DNA of 64,000 nucleotides from Oricola thermophila (lineage in GTDB: Bacteria > Pseudomonadota > Alphaproteobacteria > Rhizobiales > Rhizobiaceae): the NCBI RefSeq assembly GCF_013358405.1, contig NZ_CP054836.1:1116001-1180000 (forward strand), in the 5' to 3' direction. This document shows, piece by piece, positions 15,645-24,489 of this stretch; the first letter of the stretch is position 1, and each line of letters opens with the position of its first letter. The notes beneath the pieces are model-generated. The model saw nothing but the letters and a program-made list of their open reading frames with translations. It was not told the DNA's origin and did not search any database. The translations under genes and the position numbers were made by a program.

Positions 15645-17612
15645 CTAGCGCAACTGCTGCGCTGCGGGCACTGGCATGCGGTTGTAGGCCCGTCTCGAAC
15701 GCACCCTCACGTCAGCGACGACGCAGCCCATGACAGGCGTGCCGATGGCGGCAAGCGTATTCAGGGCGTCGGCGAGGATGGCCATTCGGCTCTTTCCGTA
15801 TTCCGCGTAGAGCACAACGCCGTCCAGCATCTGTTCCAGGGGGAAAGCATCCATGCCCGGGCTGACGGGGGGCAATTCCACGACGATCATTTTGTAGTTC
15901 TGCAACTGCTCCGCCGCCGCTGCGTAATGGTCGGCGTCATTCAGCTGCTTGTAGAGTGCAGTTCCACCCGGCAGGAAATCGAAACTTTGTCCTGCCACCG
16001 CCCTGATTTGACCCGATACCTTGCTGTTCTTCCTCTTGTCTGCCGGTGTTGGCTTCGCGGCAAATGTCGTAGGCAGGTCCAGGGTCAGAGCCGAGTTCGA
16101 AGGGTCGGCATTCATGACAAGCGTGCGGATCCCCTTCCTTTCGTACATCGCGGCGAGGTGGCAGGCAAACTCGCCCTTGCGGGCTTCGGCGTCCCCCGAA
16201 GTGATCCCGATGCAGCGGATCGGAGCGGACCCCTCCATGAGGCGGAGGGTTGTGCCGAGCGCCATCAGCGCGCGTACATATTCGGACTTCGGGAAACGGG
16301 TGACCGTGTCAAAACGCGGCCTGCCCGGCCATTGGCGTGGCGGCCGGGGCAACTCGCCCAGGCAATTCAGTCCGATCTCGTTCCAAAGCTGTTGGGGGGT
16401 CCTTACGCGGTCGTCGAGCATCTGGCGGCCGAATGCCACGGCAATGCCCACCATCATGCCGGCGAAGGCGCCGAACGCCAGAAGCAATTTCATCCTCGGA
16501 TGACTGGGTTCAATGGCTGGAGAAGCCGGTGTGATGATCCTGGCATCCGCGGAGGGATAGGACTGCTGGCTGACCGAACTCATGTAGGCCTGCAGGACAC
16601 TCTCGTAGATCTTCCTGTAGGTATCTGCCGTCACTTCCAGCTCTTCGAGCGTGGGGCCCTTCAGCCGATCCTGGAGAATGGAGCTGATGTCCTTGCCCGG
16701 GAGCAGGTCCTCGCCCGGTATGTCGTCGACCTTGTCCGGGTCCACGCCGATGCTGTAGTCGTGCTTTGCACGGAATGCCTGCGCGGCCTGCGTGGCCAAG
16801 TTCATCTGGTTGCGCAGTTCCTGAAGCCGGGCCTCGAGCCAGCGGCTGCCTTCCTTGGCGCCGCGCGACTTGTTCTCGATCTGCTCGCGGACATAGGAAT
16901 TTGCCACGGCATTGGCTACATCCGCGGCCAGTTCCGGGCTGTGCGCATTGAACGAGATTTCAATGGCATATGAGACGCCTTCGCGGCGAACCGTCAGGCG
17001 GCGGGACAGCAATTCGATGGCCGAACGATAGCGTGCGTAGTCCGGCGAGACTCTCGTCTCGCCGGTGGCCGGGTCGACGGCGACGGCCGGTTCCGCGTTC
17101 GAGTTCGGGTCCGACGAAACGGCGTCCGGCGGGGTAACGGGATCATCGGTCGCCGCGTCCGGTGCCTCCAGCACCGCCGGGGAATTCGCGCCGGATACGA
17201 AGGATACGGCCCGGCGAAACCGGGCCAGCAGCGATGTTTCCCCCGACCTGAGGAATGCCTCGTTTTCAGTCAGGCGGAGCTGCTCCACGACCATGCTCGC
17301 GATCTTCTCGGACTTGAGCATTGCGATCTGGCTCTCGATCTGCGGCGTGTCGAGAGAGAGATTGATATCGGAAACGGCTTGCTGGAGCTGATGGATCTTC
17401 GGTTCGATAATGATCTGCGTTCGTGCGGAATAGAGCGTTTGAGAAGTTGCCCCGTAAAGCGCCGCGACGAGAATGCCGAGAATAACGGAGACAAGTATCG
17501 CCGCCGAATAGCTCTTGAGGAAATCGAGGACGCTGGCGAGGTCGATGAAGTCCGCAAACGCCCCGTCCGGGGCGGTGTCGACCTGTTCTGGTATGATGCG
17601 CACCGTGTTCAT
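15645..17612 (-). CDS. ExoP/Wzc-like polysaccharide chain-length protein with degenerate ATPase domain
   Basis: The ATG at 17612 gives 655 residues; the upstream frame to 17747 looks non-coding. TM1 (about 36-55) and TM2 (about 374-395) bracket a periplasmic Wzz domain. A coiled-coil-prone part (250-345) ends in the usual Pro-rich stretch before TM2 (ITPASPAIEPSHPR). The cytoplasmic domain aligns in layout with bacterial tyrosine kinases, but the Walker A position reads TSGDAEARKGEF instead of an E-G-K-S/T motif. The Walker A' strand reads TLVMNADP, and no C-terminal tyrosine cluster exists. It probably controls polymerisation and export as a pseudo-kinase. It is an unusual Pro/Ala/Asp-rich variant at residues 143-190. 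Confidence 0.88.
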   Translation of the reverse strand: MNTVRIIPEQVDTAPDGAFADFIDLASVLDFLKSYSAAILVSVILGILVAALYGATSQTLYSARTQIIIEPKIHQLQQAVSDINLSLDTPQIESQIAMLKSEKIASMVVEQLRLTENEAFLRSGETSLLARFRRAVSFVSGANSPAVLEAPDAATDDPVTPPDAVSSDPNSNAEPAVAVDPATGETRVSPDYARYRSAIELLSRRLTVRREGVSYAIEISFNAHSPELAADVANAVANSYVREQIENKSRGAKEGSRWLEARLQELRNQMNLATQAAQAFRAKHDYSIGVDPDKVDDIPGEDLLPGKDISSILQDRLKGPTLEELEVTADTYRKIYESVLQAYMSSVSQQSYPSADARIITPASPAIEPSHPRMKLLLAFGAFAGMMVGIAVAFGRQMLDDRVRTPQQLWNEIGLNCLGELPRPPRQWPGRPRFDTVTRFPKSEYVRALMALGTTLRLMEGSAPIRCIGITSGDAEARKGEFACHLAAMYERKGIRTLVMNADPSNSALTLDLPTTFAAKPTPADKRKNSKVSGQIRAVAGQSFDFLPGGTALYKQLNDADHYAAAAEQLQNYKMIVVELPPVSPGMDAFPLEQMLDGVVLYAEYGKSRMAILADALNTLAAIGTPVMGCVVADVRVRSRRAYNRMPVPAAQQLR

Positions 17613-18038
17613 GACTCTCGCAATTCGTTTGCCGGGCTTTCCCGGAGTTGGGACCGGCACTCCCGTGCCCGGACACTGACGGTACGGTCGGGCAGCCCGG
17701 TTCGCGCTCGGACGGCTTTCCGGTTCCGTCCGGGCTGTTCGAGCCATTGCTCGTTGGAGAAGCGCGCCGAAATCCCTGATCCCACCAATTGCATCCCGAA
17801 AGTCTGACCGGAGCCGGGCCGGTTCGTCCGTTCCTGGCCTTTAAGGGCCGTACCGGAAGCGTAGTTGCATGCTCGGTTTGCGAACAGGTCGCCAATCGGC
17901 TTATCGGTTCATCCTCATGATGCTGTTTCGGAGCCCCCTAATCGGTATTGCGCGGGCAACGAGCGGTAGAAGCTTTCGATGTGAAACGGATTAGCTTGCG
18001 CTGGCCGCAAGCGCCCAGCCTGCGCAATACAGATCGGC
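17613..18038. other. Gap upstream of the ExoP-like gene
   Basis: This 426-bp region has no credible gene. It should carry the ExoP-like promoter (minus strand) and the 3' end of the small minus-strand ORF at 18039. The only structured part I see is the nested inverted repeat at 17945-18030. Confidence 0.5.
17945..18030. repeat. Nested inverted repeats GTATTGCGC...GCGCAATAC around an inner hairpin
   Basis: Outer arms at 17945-17953 and 18022-18030 are perfect 9-bp inverted copies. Inside them GCTTGCG (17994-18000) pairs with CGCAAGC (18006-18012) across CTGGC. The whole could fold as one stem with an internal hairpin in RNA. It lies just beyond the stop of the minus-strand ORF at 18039 and upstream of the ExoP-like gene. 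It could be a terminator-like leader or an operator. Confidence 0.35.
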
Positions 18039-18383
18039 TCAGCCGTCGATCTTTGCGTTTTGCTCGGTCGGATAGCGGTCCAGCGCCTCGGCGGCCGTCT
18101 GCAATGCCATGTCCGAGCAGCTGGTGACGAGCCTGCTTGCAGACTTGGTGACGGGAAGTTCGCAGTCGGTGGCTGCAAGGCCCATCAGGATGTTCTGCAT
18201 CTCCTGGGCCTGCGCTTCCAGATAGCGAGACGTGTGCAGGGCGTATTCCGGAGAAATGCCCTTCAAGGAGGAAAAGACATCATCCGAGATCCGCGTGGCG
18301 TGGTCCGCCTTCTTTCTGAGCATCCTGACGAGATCGATCGGTACCATTGTCCTTGCGAGCCAATATCCCGAGTTAAATTCCAT
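18039..18383 (-). CDS. Hypothetical small soluble protein
   Basis: From the ATG at 18383 the product is 114 residues: a short aromatic N-terminus (MEFNSGYWLARTMVP), then helical, charged sequence (RKKADHATRISDDVFSSLKG, YLEAQAQEMQNILMGLAATD). The residue mix looks like a real protein, unlike the Arg/Pro-rich antisense frame. No strong ribosome-binding site is visible and an internal Met at 18350 is an alternative start. I recognise no family; the helical pattern loosely recalls phasin-like proteins. It lies upstream of the ExoP-like gene on the same strand. Confidence 0.45.
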   Translation of the reverse strand: MEFNSGYWLARTMVPIDLVRMLRKKADHATRISDDVFSSLKGISPEYALHTSRYLEAQAQEMQNILMGLAATDCELPVTKSASRLVTSCSDMALQTAAEALDRYPTEQNAKIDG

Positions 18384-18945
18384 GCCGACTGGTTCTTGTC
18401 GCAACTCTGGCTGCGCCCCATGTTTCCCGCGCTCTTTCGCGCAGGTATGGTTTTTGCGACCCAGTCCTGCCATCGCGCGGATGGAAAGCTATGAAGTGGC
18501 GGGACTGCTGTCCAGCCGACCGTCTGGCGTAGCATGCGCCCGCGGCATCCGTCTTTTAGTCCGGGGGCGCCGCCATGCGCTTCCGTGTAAAACCATTCGG
18601 GGACCTGTTGATCGTTACCGCCTTTGGATGAAGGCCATCATCCGCAAGGGGGCCGTCAATTCCGAAATACTCTCCGAAATTGCACCGTAGATCGGTAACC
18701 GAATGTCGAAAGTAAACGGAAAACACGTTTTATTTCCACATGTTAATTTAGGTTAGCAATAATAACTTAACTCTCGATTAACGTTCCTTAACGTCAATGC
18801 CAAGATTTCGTTGGCGTTGTCTGTCTAGGTGAATGTGGTGCAGCCGGAGGGGCAGTCGGCAAATGAGGGTATAGGGGCGCCTTCGGCATCCTTTCTTAAT
18901 GTCATCGCAAAATGCGTTGACGCTATCAGGGCTGGAGAAAGGACT
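18384..18945. other. Divergent gap upstream of the LuxR-type regulator
   Basis: This 562-bp region separates the small minus-strand ORF from the regulator start I prefer at 18946. Positions 18700-18800 are strongly AT-rich and contain the CtrA-like box at 18767-18781. An in-frame GTG at 18829 would extend the regulator by 39 residues, but it has no convincing ribosome-binding site. The left part (18495-18690) shows nothing recognisable. Confidence 0.5.
18767..18794 (+). promoter_or_regulatory. CtrA-type box TTAA-N7-TTAA followed by a third phased TTAAC
   Basis: TTAA at 18767-18770 and 18778-18781 are separated by exactly seven bases, the full CtrA recognition pattern of alphaproteobacteria. 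A third TTAACGT at 18788-18794 repeats TTAACGT of 18778-18784 with a 10-bp period. Three half-sites on one helix face in an AT-rich upstream region make a good case for cell-cycle regulation of the LuxR-type gene. The motif is short, so binding is an inference. Confidence 0.5.
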
Positions 18946-19710
18946 ATGGTTGATGCGCGCATTGAGGACGTCAGAAATGGCGACTTGAGTGAAATTGGTC
19001 AAACCTCGACGATCGGTTTGACCCGTCCGGCGGAGCGCGGTGACAAGTGCTCCCTGGTTTTCGTGGACAAGCGTGCCTTGAACAGGGAATGCTTTGTTCG
19101 CGTATTGAGGGACTACGGTCCCGATCTGGAAATCCTCGCATTCGATACATTGGATGATTGGAAGAAGGTCAGGGATTCCCATGGTCCGGCTGGTGCCGTC
19201 CTCGTGAGCGTGGGCGGTTCTCAACTCGGCGATGCAGGTTTCCTGGATTGGCTGCGTAAGACGACCGAGGAGATGCGGGATATTCCGGTCGTCGTGCTTT
19301 CTGATAGCGATGATCTTTCCAACATGGTCGAGGTCATCGATTGCGGAGCCCGGGGATATATTCCCACTTCGCTCGGTATGGCGGTTTGCCTCGAAAGCAT
19401 CCGGCTGGCGATGGTCGGAGGTACTTTCCTGCCGGCAAGTGCGGTCATGTCGATGCGCGACCGGTTCAGGACACGGAGCGAGGAAGACAACCCGATGGCC
19501 GGCCTGTTCACGCAGCGTCAGGCAGAGGTTGCACAGGCATTGCGCCGGGGTAAGGCGAACAAGATTATCGCCTATGAGCTCAATCTGCGGGAAAGCACGG
19601 TGAAGGTGCATATCCGCAACATCATGAAGAAGCTCAATGCCACGAACCGCACCGAGGTGGCGTTCAAGATCAACCAATTGATGGAGAAGGGCGGAAGCGC
19701 CTTGCAATAG
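18946..19710 (+). CDS. LuxR/FixJ-type regulator with a degenerate receiver domain
   Basis: The ATG at 18946 follows GGAGAAAGG and gives 254 residues; GTG at 18829 is an alternative. Residues 36-155 have the receiver layout: SLVFVDKRAL with the acidic-pocket Asp41, then AVLVSVGG where Ser88 stands at the phospho-acceptor Asp, VVVLSDSDD, and ARGYIPTSLG where Thr141 replaces the switch Lys. The C-terminal LuxR helix-turn-helix is intact (LFTQRQAEVAQALRRGKANKIIAYEL, ESTVKVHIRNIMKKL). It is therefore probably active without phosphorylation. Lying between the export gene and the sugar cassette, it likely controls exopolysaccharide genes. A strong terminator follows. Confidence 0.88.
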   Translation: MVDARIEDVRNGDLSEIGQTSTIGLTRPAERGDKCSLVFVDKRALNRECFVRVLRDYGPDLEILAFDTLDDWKKVRDSHGPAGAVLVSVGGSQLGDAGFLDWLRKTTEEMRDIPVVVLSDSDDLSNMVEVIDCGARGYIPTSLGMAVCLESIRLAMVGGTFLPASAVMSMRDRFRTRSEEDNPMAGLFTQRQAEVAQALRRGKANKIIAYELNLRESTVKVHIRNIMKKLNATNRTEVAFKINQLMEKGGSALQ

Positions 19711-19735
19711 GCCGATCCGCGTACAACCGGTCATT

Positions 19736-19772
19736 GCCGCGCCGCAGCACATGCGGCGCGGCTTTGTTGTTT
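19736..19772 (+). terminator. Rho-independent terminator after the LuxR-type regulator
   Basis: GCCGCGCCGCA (19736-19746) pairs perfectly with TGCGGCGCGGC (19752-19762) around a GCACA loop, followed by TTTGTTGTTT. It starts 26 bp after the stop codon, so the regulator is transcribed separately from the sugar cassette downstream. Confidence 0.9.
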
Positions 19773-20004
19773 GCGGCTTCGCGAATTCCGTCGGTCACAT
19801 CCGTTGTGCGGTGCGGCTGTTACTCTTTTTGGGGGAGCGAGCTACCGATTTCTTCGGCTTTTACACGTCCGGATCGCGGCGCTAGCATTTCGGCGCGGCC
19901 ATTCGACGGCCCATGGCGAATGCCGGCACACCCGATCTTGCCGGCCGGGAACTTTCCGGATCTCTCGGCCCGGCAAGGAACCAATGCACAAGGTGAATTG
20001 ACCG

Positions 20005-21342
20005 GTGAACGTTCCGTTCGACATCTACAGAGAGTCCAACCAGCTTCGCAGGCGCGCCAGATCCCTGATACCCGGCGGCTGCCACACCTATGCGAAGGGT
20101 GACGACCAGTATCCGGTCCTCTCGCCAGGCTTTATCGAGCGCGGTCTCGGCTGCCATGTCTGGGATGTCGACGGAAACGAATATGTCGAATACGGAATGG
20201 GCAACCGGGCGGTCAGCCTGGGACATGCCTATGAACCCGTGCTCGCGGCAGTCCGCGAAACGCTGGTATCCGGCTCGAACTTCACGCGACCGGCGCGGAT
20301 CGAGGTCGATTGCGCGGAGGCTTTTCTGGCGTCAGTTCCGACCGCCGAGATGGTCAAGTTCTGCAGCGATGGTTCGGATGCCACCTCGGGCGCGTTGAAA
20401 CTTGCCCGGGCCTATACGGATCGCGACCTGGTCGCGCGTTGCGCCGATCATCCGTTCTTCTCGACAGACGACTGGTTTATCGGCACGACCGCGATGGATG
20501 CCGGCATTCCCGAACAGGTCAAGGCGCTCACGCTTCAATTCCCCTATGGTGACATAGCCGCGGCGGCCGAGCTCTTCGACCGGTACCCGAACCGGATCGC
20601 CGCCTTCATCCTGGAACCCGCGCGGACCGATGACCCTCCGGCAGGCTATCTGCAGGCGCTTCAGCAACTGTGCCACGAAAACGGCGCGCTTCTGATCTTC
20701 GACGAGACCATCACCGGCTTTCGCTGGCATGCCAATGGCGCGCAGGCGCTCTATGGCGTCGTGCCGGATCTTTCGATCTTCGGCAAGGCGATGTCGAACG
20801 GCTTTTCCGTGTCTGCTCTTGCCGGAAAGCGCGAATACATGCGTCTCGGCGGGCTGGAGCACACGGACAAGCCGCGCGTGTTTCTCCTGTCCACCACGCA
20901 TGGAGCGGAAACGCACGCGCTTGCCGCGGCGATTGCAACAATGCGCACATACCAGACCGAGCCGGTTGTCGAGCATTTCGCACGCCAAGGCAGGCGCCTG
21001 CGCAAGGGGATCGGGGAGGCGATCGAACGGCACGGGCTGACGCCATTCGTCAAGGTCGTCGGTCGTGACTGCTGCCTCTTCTACTCGGCTCTCGACCCGG
21101 AAGGCAGGCCGTCGCAGGCCTTTCGCAGCCTTCTTCTGCAGGAAACGATAAAGCGGGGCGTCCTGGCGCCTTCGCTCGTGGTGAGCTACGCCCACGGCGA
21201 CGAGGACATCGACCGGACGATCGACGCTTTCGACGGGGCGCTGTCCGTCTACGCGAAGGCGATTTCCGACGGCGTGGAAAACTTCCTCGTCGGACGACCG
21301 TCGGATGTCGTCTTCCGCAGATTCAACACGATCCGGTACTGA
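20005..21342 (+). CDS. Class III PLP-dependent aminotransferase (glutamate-1-semialdehyde aminomutase-like)
   Basis: The GTG at 20005 gives 445 residues with AGGTG about ten bases upstream. The fold-type I motifs are clear: SDGSDATSGALKLARAYT near 121-138 (phosphate-binding region), LLIFDETITGFR with Asp233 contacting the pyridine nitrogen, and FGKAMSNGF with Lys261 as the Schiff-base lysine. HemL makes 5-aminolevulinate, but relatives in polysaccharide loci aminate other carbonyl substrates. Here it begins a sugar-modification cassette, so a keto-sugar or small acyl precursor is a likely substrate. It is transcribed with the SDR gene 208 bp downstream. Confidence 0.88.
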   Translation: MNVPFDIYRESNQLRRRARSLIPGGCHTYAKGDDQYPVLSPGFIERGLGCHVWDVDGNEYVEYGMGNRAVSLGHAYEPVLAAVRETLVSGSNFTRPARIEVDCAEAFLASVPTAEMVKFCSDGSDATSGALKLARAYTDRDLVARCADHPFFSTDDWFIGTTAMDAGIPEQVKALTLQFPYGDIAAAAELFDRYPNRIAAFILEPARTDDPPAGYLQALQQLCHENGALLIFDETITGFRWHANGAQALYGVVPDLSIFGKAMSNGFSVSALAGKREYMRLGGLEHTDKPRVFLLSTTHGAETHALAAAIATMRTYQTEPVVEHFARQGRRLRKGIGEAIERHGLTPFVKVVGRDCCLFYSALDPEGRPSQAFRSLLLQETIKRGVLAPSLVVSYAHGDEDIDRTIDAFDGALSVYAKAISDGVENFLVGRPSDVVFRRFNTIRY

Positions 21343-21550
21343 AGATTTCCACGGAGAACCGTATCCCGGCGTTGCTCCGGACATTCCGGAAGCCTGCTAA
21401 TGCCGTATGCGGCTTCATCCATTGGGTGGAGTCTCGGCGGTTTTCGGTAGCCGGTGGCGCATCGGTTGTCGCCCGATTAGCCGATCTGCCGTCTCGCCAA
21501 GCCGGGCATGAAGCCGGTACCTGTCACCGGAGCAATTCAGGAGTGGGATC

Positions 21551-22618
21551 ATGAAAGTTCTCGTCACCGGCCATCAGGGCTATATCGGGTCGGTCATGGT
21601 GCCGATGCTGATTGCCGCAGGGCATGAGGTCAGCGGCTACGATACCGACCTCTATGAACGGTGCACCTATGCCGGCGGCGGAACGAAGGTCGAGGTGCCG
21701 TGGCTTCGCAAGGACGTGCGCGACGTGACGCCTCACGATCTCGAGGGCTTCGACGCGGTGATCCATCTCGCGGCCCTGTCCAACGATCCGCTCGGCGACC
21801 TGAATGCCGGCCTGACCGAGGACATAAACTATCTCGCCAGCGTTCGCATGGCGAAGGCGGCCAAGGAAGCCGGCGTCAAGCGCTTCCTCTTCGCCTCGTC
21901 ATGTTCCAACTACGGCCAGTCCGGCAGCGACCTCATAGACGAGACCGGCGAACTCAATCCGGTCACGGCATACGGTCGTTCCAAGGTCGCATCGGAGCGC
22001 GCGATCTCGGAACTGGCGGACCGGAACTTCTGCCCGGTCTATTTCCGTCCGGCGACGGCCTACGGGGTTTCGCCACGCCTGCGTTTCGACATCGTTCTCA
22101 ACAACCTTGTCGCATGGGCGGTCACGAACGGCGTCATCCTGATGAAGTCGGACGGCACGCCCTGGCGGCCGATCGTCCATATCGAGGACATTTCCCGCGC
22201 CTTCATCGCGGGATTGACCGCGCCCCGGGATGCCGTCTGGAACGAGGCATTCAACGTGGGCCATACCGACCACAATTACCGTATCCGGGAGATCGCCGAG
22301 ATCGTAGCCAATGTGGTGCCCGGCTGCCGGCTGGAATTCGCGTCTGACGCCGGGCCGGACAAGCGGTCCTACCGGGTCAGCTTCGAGAAGCTTGCTCGCG
22401 TGATGCCGGAAGCCGTTCCGCAGTGGGATGCCAGGAAGGGTGCCGAGCAGCTTTATGCGGCCTACAGCGGTGCCGGCCTGACCGCCGCGGAATTCGAGGG
22501 GCCGCGATACCAGCGCATTGCGCATATCAGGTACCTTATCGCCGAGGGTATCCTCGACCAGCGATTGCGGCACGCATCCTCCCGCGAAATGGCACCCGAA
22601 CCGGCAGAAGCCGTCTAG
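21551..22618 (+). CDS. NAD-dependent nucleotide-sugar epimerase/dehydratase (extended SDR)
   Basis: The 355-residue product starts [14 protein letters not shown], the Gly-rich NAD-binding motif. The catalytic YGRSK (Y-x3-K) follows FASSCSNYG, and [25 protein letters not shown] matches the substrate-binding region of extended SDR enzymes. GGAGTGGG precedes the ATG closely. It probably epimerises or dehydrates a nucleotide-linked sugar. It does not clearly look like a CDP-glucose 4,6-dehydratase, although it is the only candidate in the window for that step. It is cotranscribed with the DUF4910 gene. Confidence 0.9.
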   Translation: MKVLVTGHQGYIGSVMVPMLIAAGHEVSGYDTDLYERCTYAGGGTKVEVPWLRKDVRDVTPHDLEGFDAVIHLAALSNDPLGDLNAGLTEDINYLASVRMAKAAKEAGVKRFLFASSCSNYGQSGSDLIDETGELNPVTAYGRSKVASERAISELADRNFCPVYFRPATAYGVSPRLRFDIVLNNLVAWAVTNGVILMKSDGTPWRPIVHIEDISRAFIAGLTAPRDAVWNEAFNVGHTDHNYRIREIAEIVANVVPGCRLEFASDAGPDKRSYRVSFEKLARVMPEAVPQWDARKGAEQLYAAYSGAGLTAAEFEGPRYQRIAHIRYLIAEGILDQRLRHASSREMAPEPAEAV

Positions 22619-22634
22619 GCATGCGGGACAAGCG

Positions 22635-23948
22635 GTGAATGCTCCCCGGCAGTTGCGCCCGGTCGACGACCTGATCGCCGAAGGCGATCTCGGCGGTGCA
22701 TGCTATGCACTCGCTGCCGAGATCTATCCCCTTTGCCGGAGCATCACCGGAAACGGTGTTCGCCAGACGCTGGACATCCTGGCGCGACACATCCCGCTTG
22801 AACGGGTCGAGGTGCCGACCGGAACGCCGATGTTCGACTGGACAGCGCCTAGGGAATGGAACATCCGCGACGCCTGGGTAAAGGACCCGTCCGGCCGCAA
22901 GGTCATCGATTTCAAGGCGAGCAACCTGCATGTGCTGAACTACTCCGTTCCGGTGCACAAGAAGGTCTCGCTGGCGGAGTTGAAGGAGCACTGCTTCACC
23001 CTGCCGGATCAACCTGACCTGATACCGTATCGAACTTCCTATCACGCGGAACGATGGGGCTTCTGCCTGAGCCACCGGGCGCTTTCGGCATTGCCGGAGG
23101 GCACCTACGAGGTCTTCATAGATTCGGATCTCTCTGACGGCAGCCTGACCTATGGCGAGTATCTGCACGAGGGGCAGAGCGGGAGGGAGTTTCTGCTCAG
23201 CGCGCATATCTGCCACCCTTCGCTGGCGAACGACAACTGTTCGGGGCTTGCGCTCCTGACCCTGCTGGCGCGAACATTGCGCTCCCGCAAAACGCGCTAC
23301 AGCTACCGATTCCTGTTCGCCCCGGGCACGGTCGGTGCATTGGCATGGCTGTCGGCCAACGAGGACAGGCTTGCGATCGATCACGGGCTCGTCGTCTCCT
23401 GCGTCGGGGATTCCGGCGGGCCGACATACAAGAGCAGCCGGCGAGGGGATGCCTTCATAGACCGCGCCATGCGGCACGTGCTCGAGCATAGCGGCCTGGA
23501 TCCCGTCCTGCTGGACTTTTCGCCATATGGCTATGACGAGCGCCAGTATTGCTCGCCCGGGTTCGACCTGCCTGTGGGCCTGTTCCAGCGCAGTGCCTTC
23601 GGCACGTTTCCGGAATATCACACATCCGCGGACAACCTGGACTTTATCGCCCCCGAACACCTTCGGACATCGTTCGACATCATCATGAAGGTAATCGAGA
23701 TCGTCGAGGCGGATTACACGCCGGTGAACCTTTCTCCCAAGGGGGAGCCGCAGCTGGGGCGTCGGGGGCTTTACTCGTCGATCGGGGGCGATTCCGGCGG
23801 CGTGACCAGCGTGATGCCGCTTCTCTGGGTGCTCAATCTCGCCGACGGAAAACACACGCTGCTCGACATGGCGGAGCGGTCGGGGATGCCGTTCGGCGAA
23901 TTGCTCAGGGCCGCGCAATTGCTTCGGGAGGCCGACCTGCTCACCTGA
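22635..23948 (+). CDS. DUF4910 aminopeptidase-like protein
   Basis: The GTG at 22635 starts 437 residues, 16 bp after the epimerase stop; the frame to 22518 lies inside the previous gene. The protein follows the DUF4910 plan: an N-terminal part with YPLCRSITGNGVRQTLD, a DUF2172-like insertion (about 80-150), then zinc-peptidase-like ligand motifs SAHICHPSLANDNCSG and FPEYHTSADN. A small C-terminal winged-helix-like segment follows. Proteins of this group are frequent in surface-polysaccharide loci but their substrate is not established as far as I know. A role in trimming an amino-acyl substituent is a possibility. Confidence 0.85.
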   Translation: MNAPRQLRPVDDLIAEGDLGGACYALAAEIYPLCRSITGNGVRQTLDILARHIPLERVEVPTGTPMFDWTAPREWNIRDAWVKDPSGRKVIDFKASNLHVLNYSVPVHKKVSLAELKEHCFTLPDQPDLIPYRTSYHAERWGFCLSHRALSALPEGTYEVFIDSDLSDGSLTYGEYLHEGQSGREFLLSAHICHPSLANDNCSGLALLTLLARTLRSRKTRYSYRFLFAPGTVGALAWLSANEDRLAIDHGLVVSCVGDSGGPTYKSSRRGDAFIDRAMRHVLEHSGLDPVLLDFSPYGYDERQYCSPGFDLPVGLFQRSAFGTFPEYHTSADNLDFIAPEHLRTSFDIIMKVIEIVEADYTPVNLSPKGEPQLGRRGLYSSIGGDSGGVTSVMPLLWVLNLADGKHTLLDMAERSGMPFGELLRAAQLLREADLLT

Positions 23949-23955
23949 CGGGTGA

Positions 23956-24489
23956 TCAGCGGTCGGACAGCAGCGGCCAGGCCAGGTCCTTCCGCGACAT
24001 TTCGGTTGGCTCGAGCGGCCACTCTATACCGATTGCGGGGTCGTCGAACCGCAGCCCGCGCGCGGCTTCCGGCTTGTAGAACTCCGAAATGAGATAGTGG
24101 GTTACCGTGTCGTCCTCGAGCGTCTGGAAACCGTGTGCGAAGCCTTTCGGGATCAGGACCTGGTGCCGGTTTTCGGGCGTGAGCAGGAAGGACGCCCATT
24201 GCAGATAGGTCGGCGAGTCCGGCCGGTTGTCGACGACGACATCCCACATGGCGCCTGCGAGGCAGCGTACCAGCTTGACCTCTTCATGGGGCCGCGCCTG
24301 GAAATGCAGCCCGCGCAGCGTGCCGCGTTTCACCGAATGGGACTGGCTGTGCTGCACGAAATTCGTTTCCAGGCCGCGCGCGCCGAATTCCTCGGCACAA
24401 AATATGCGCGCGAACGAACCTCGCTCGTCCTCGATGGGAACCGGTTTCACGAGCCAGACGTCCGGCAGGTCTGTTTCCTGGAAATCCAT
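23956..24489 (-). CDS. rfbC: dTDP-4-dehydrorhamnose 3,5-epimerase family protein (RmlC-like)
   Basis: The ATG at 24489 gives 177 residues, with AGGGA upstream. The cupin motifs are present: RGSFARIFCAEEF, RGTLRGLHFQ with the catalytic His, VKLVRCLAGAMWDVVVDNR, IPKGFAHGFQTLEDDT and the catalytic Tyr region HYLISEFYKPEAARG. The family inverts C3 and/or C5 of a 4-keto-6-deoxy nucleotide sugar. In this cassette a CDP-linked substrate is at least as likely as dTDP, because rfbA, rfbB and rfbD are absent from the window. It is the only minus-strand gene of the cassette. Confidence 0.9.
   Translation of the reverse strand: MDFQETDLPDVWLVKPVPIEDERGSFARIFCAEEFGARGLETNFVQHSQSHSVKRGTLRGLHFQARPHEEVKLVRCLAGAMWDVVVDNRPDSPTYLQWASFLLTPENRHQVLIPKGFAHGFQTLEDDTVTHYLISEFYKPEAARGLRFDDPAIGIEWPLEPTEMSRKDLAWPLLSDR

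Noticed and set aside
18060..18494. 144-residue plus-strand frame opposite the ORF at 18039-18383
   Set aside because: Its composition is that of a shadow, and the minus-strand frame has the more protein-like sequence; neither is certain.
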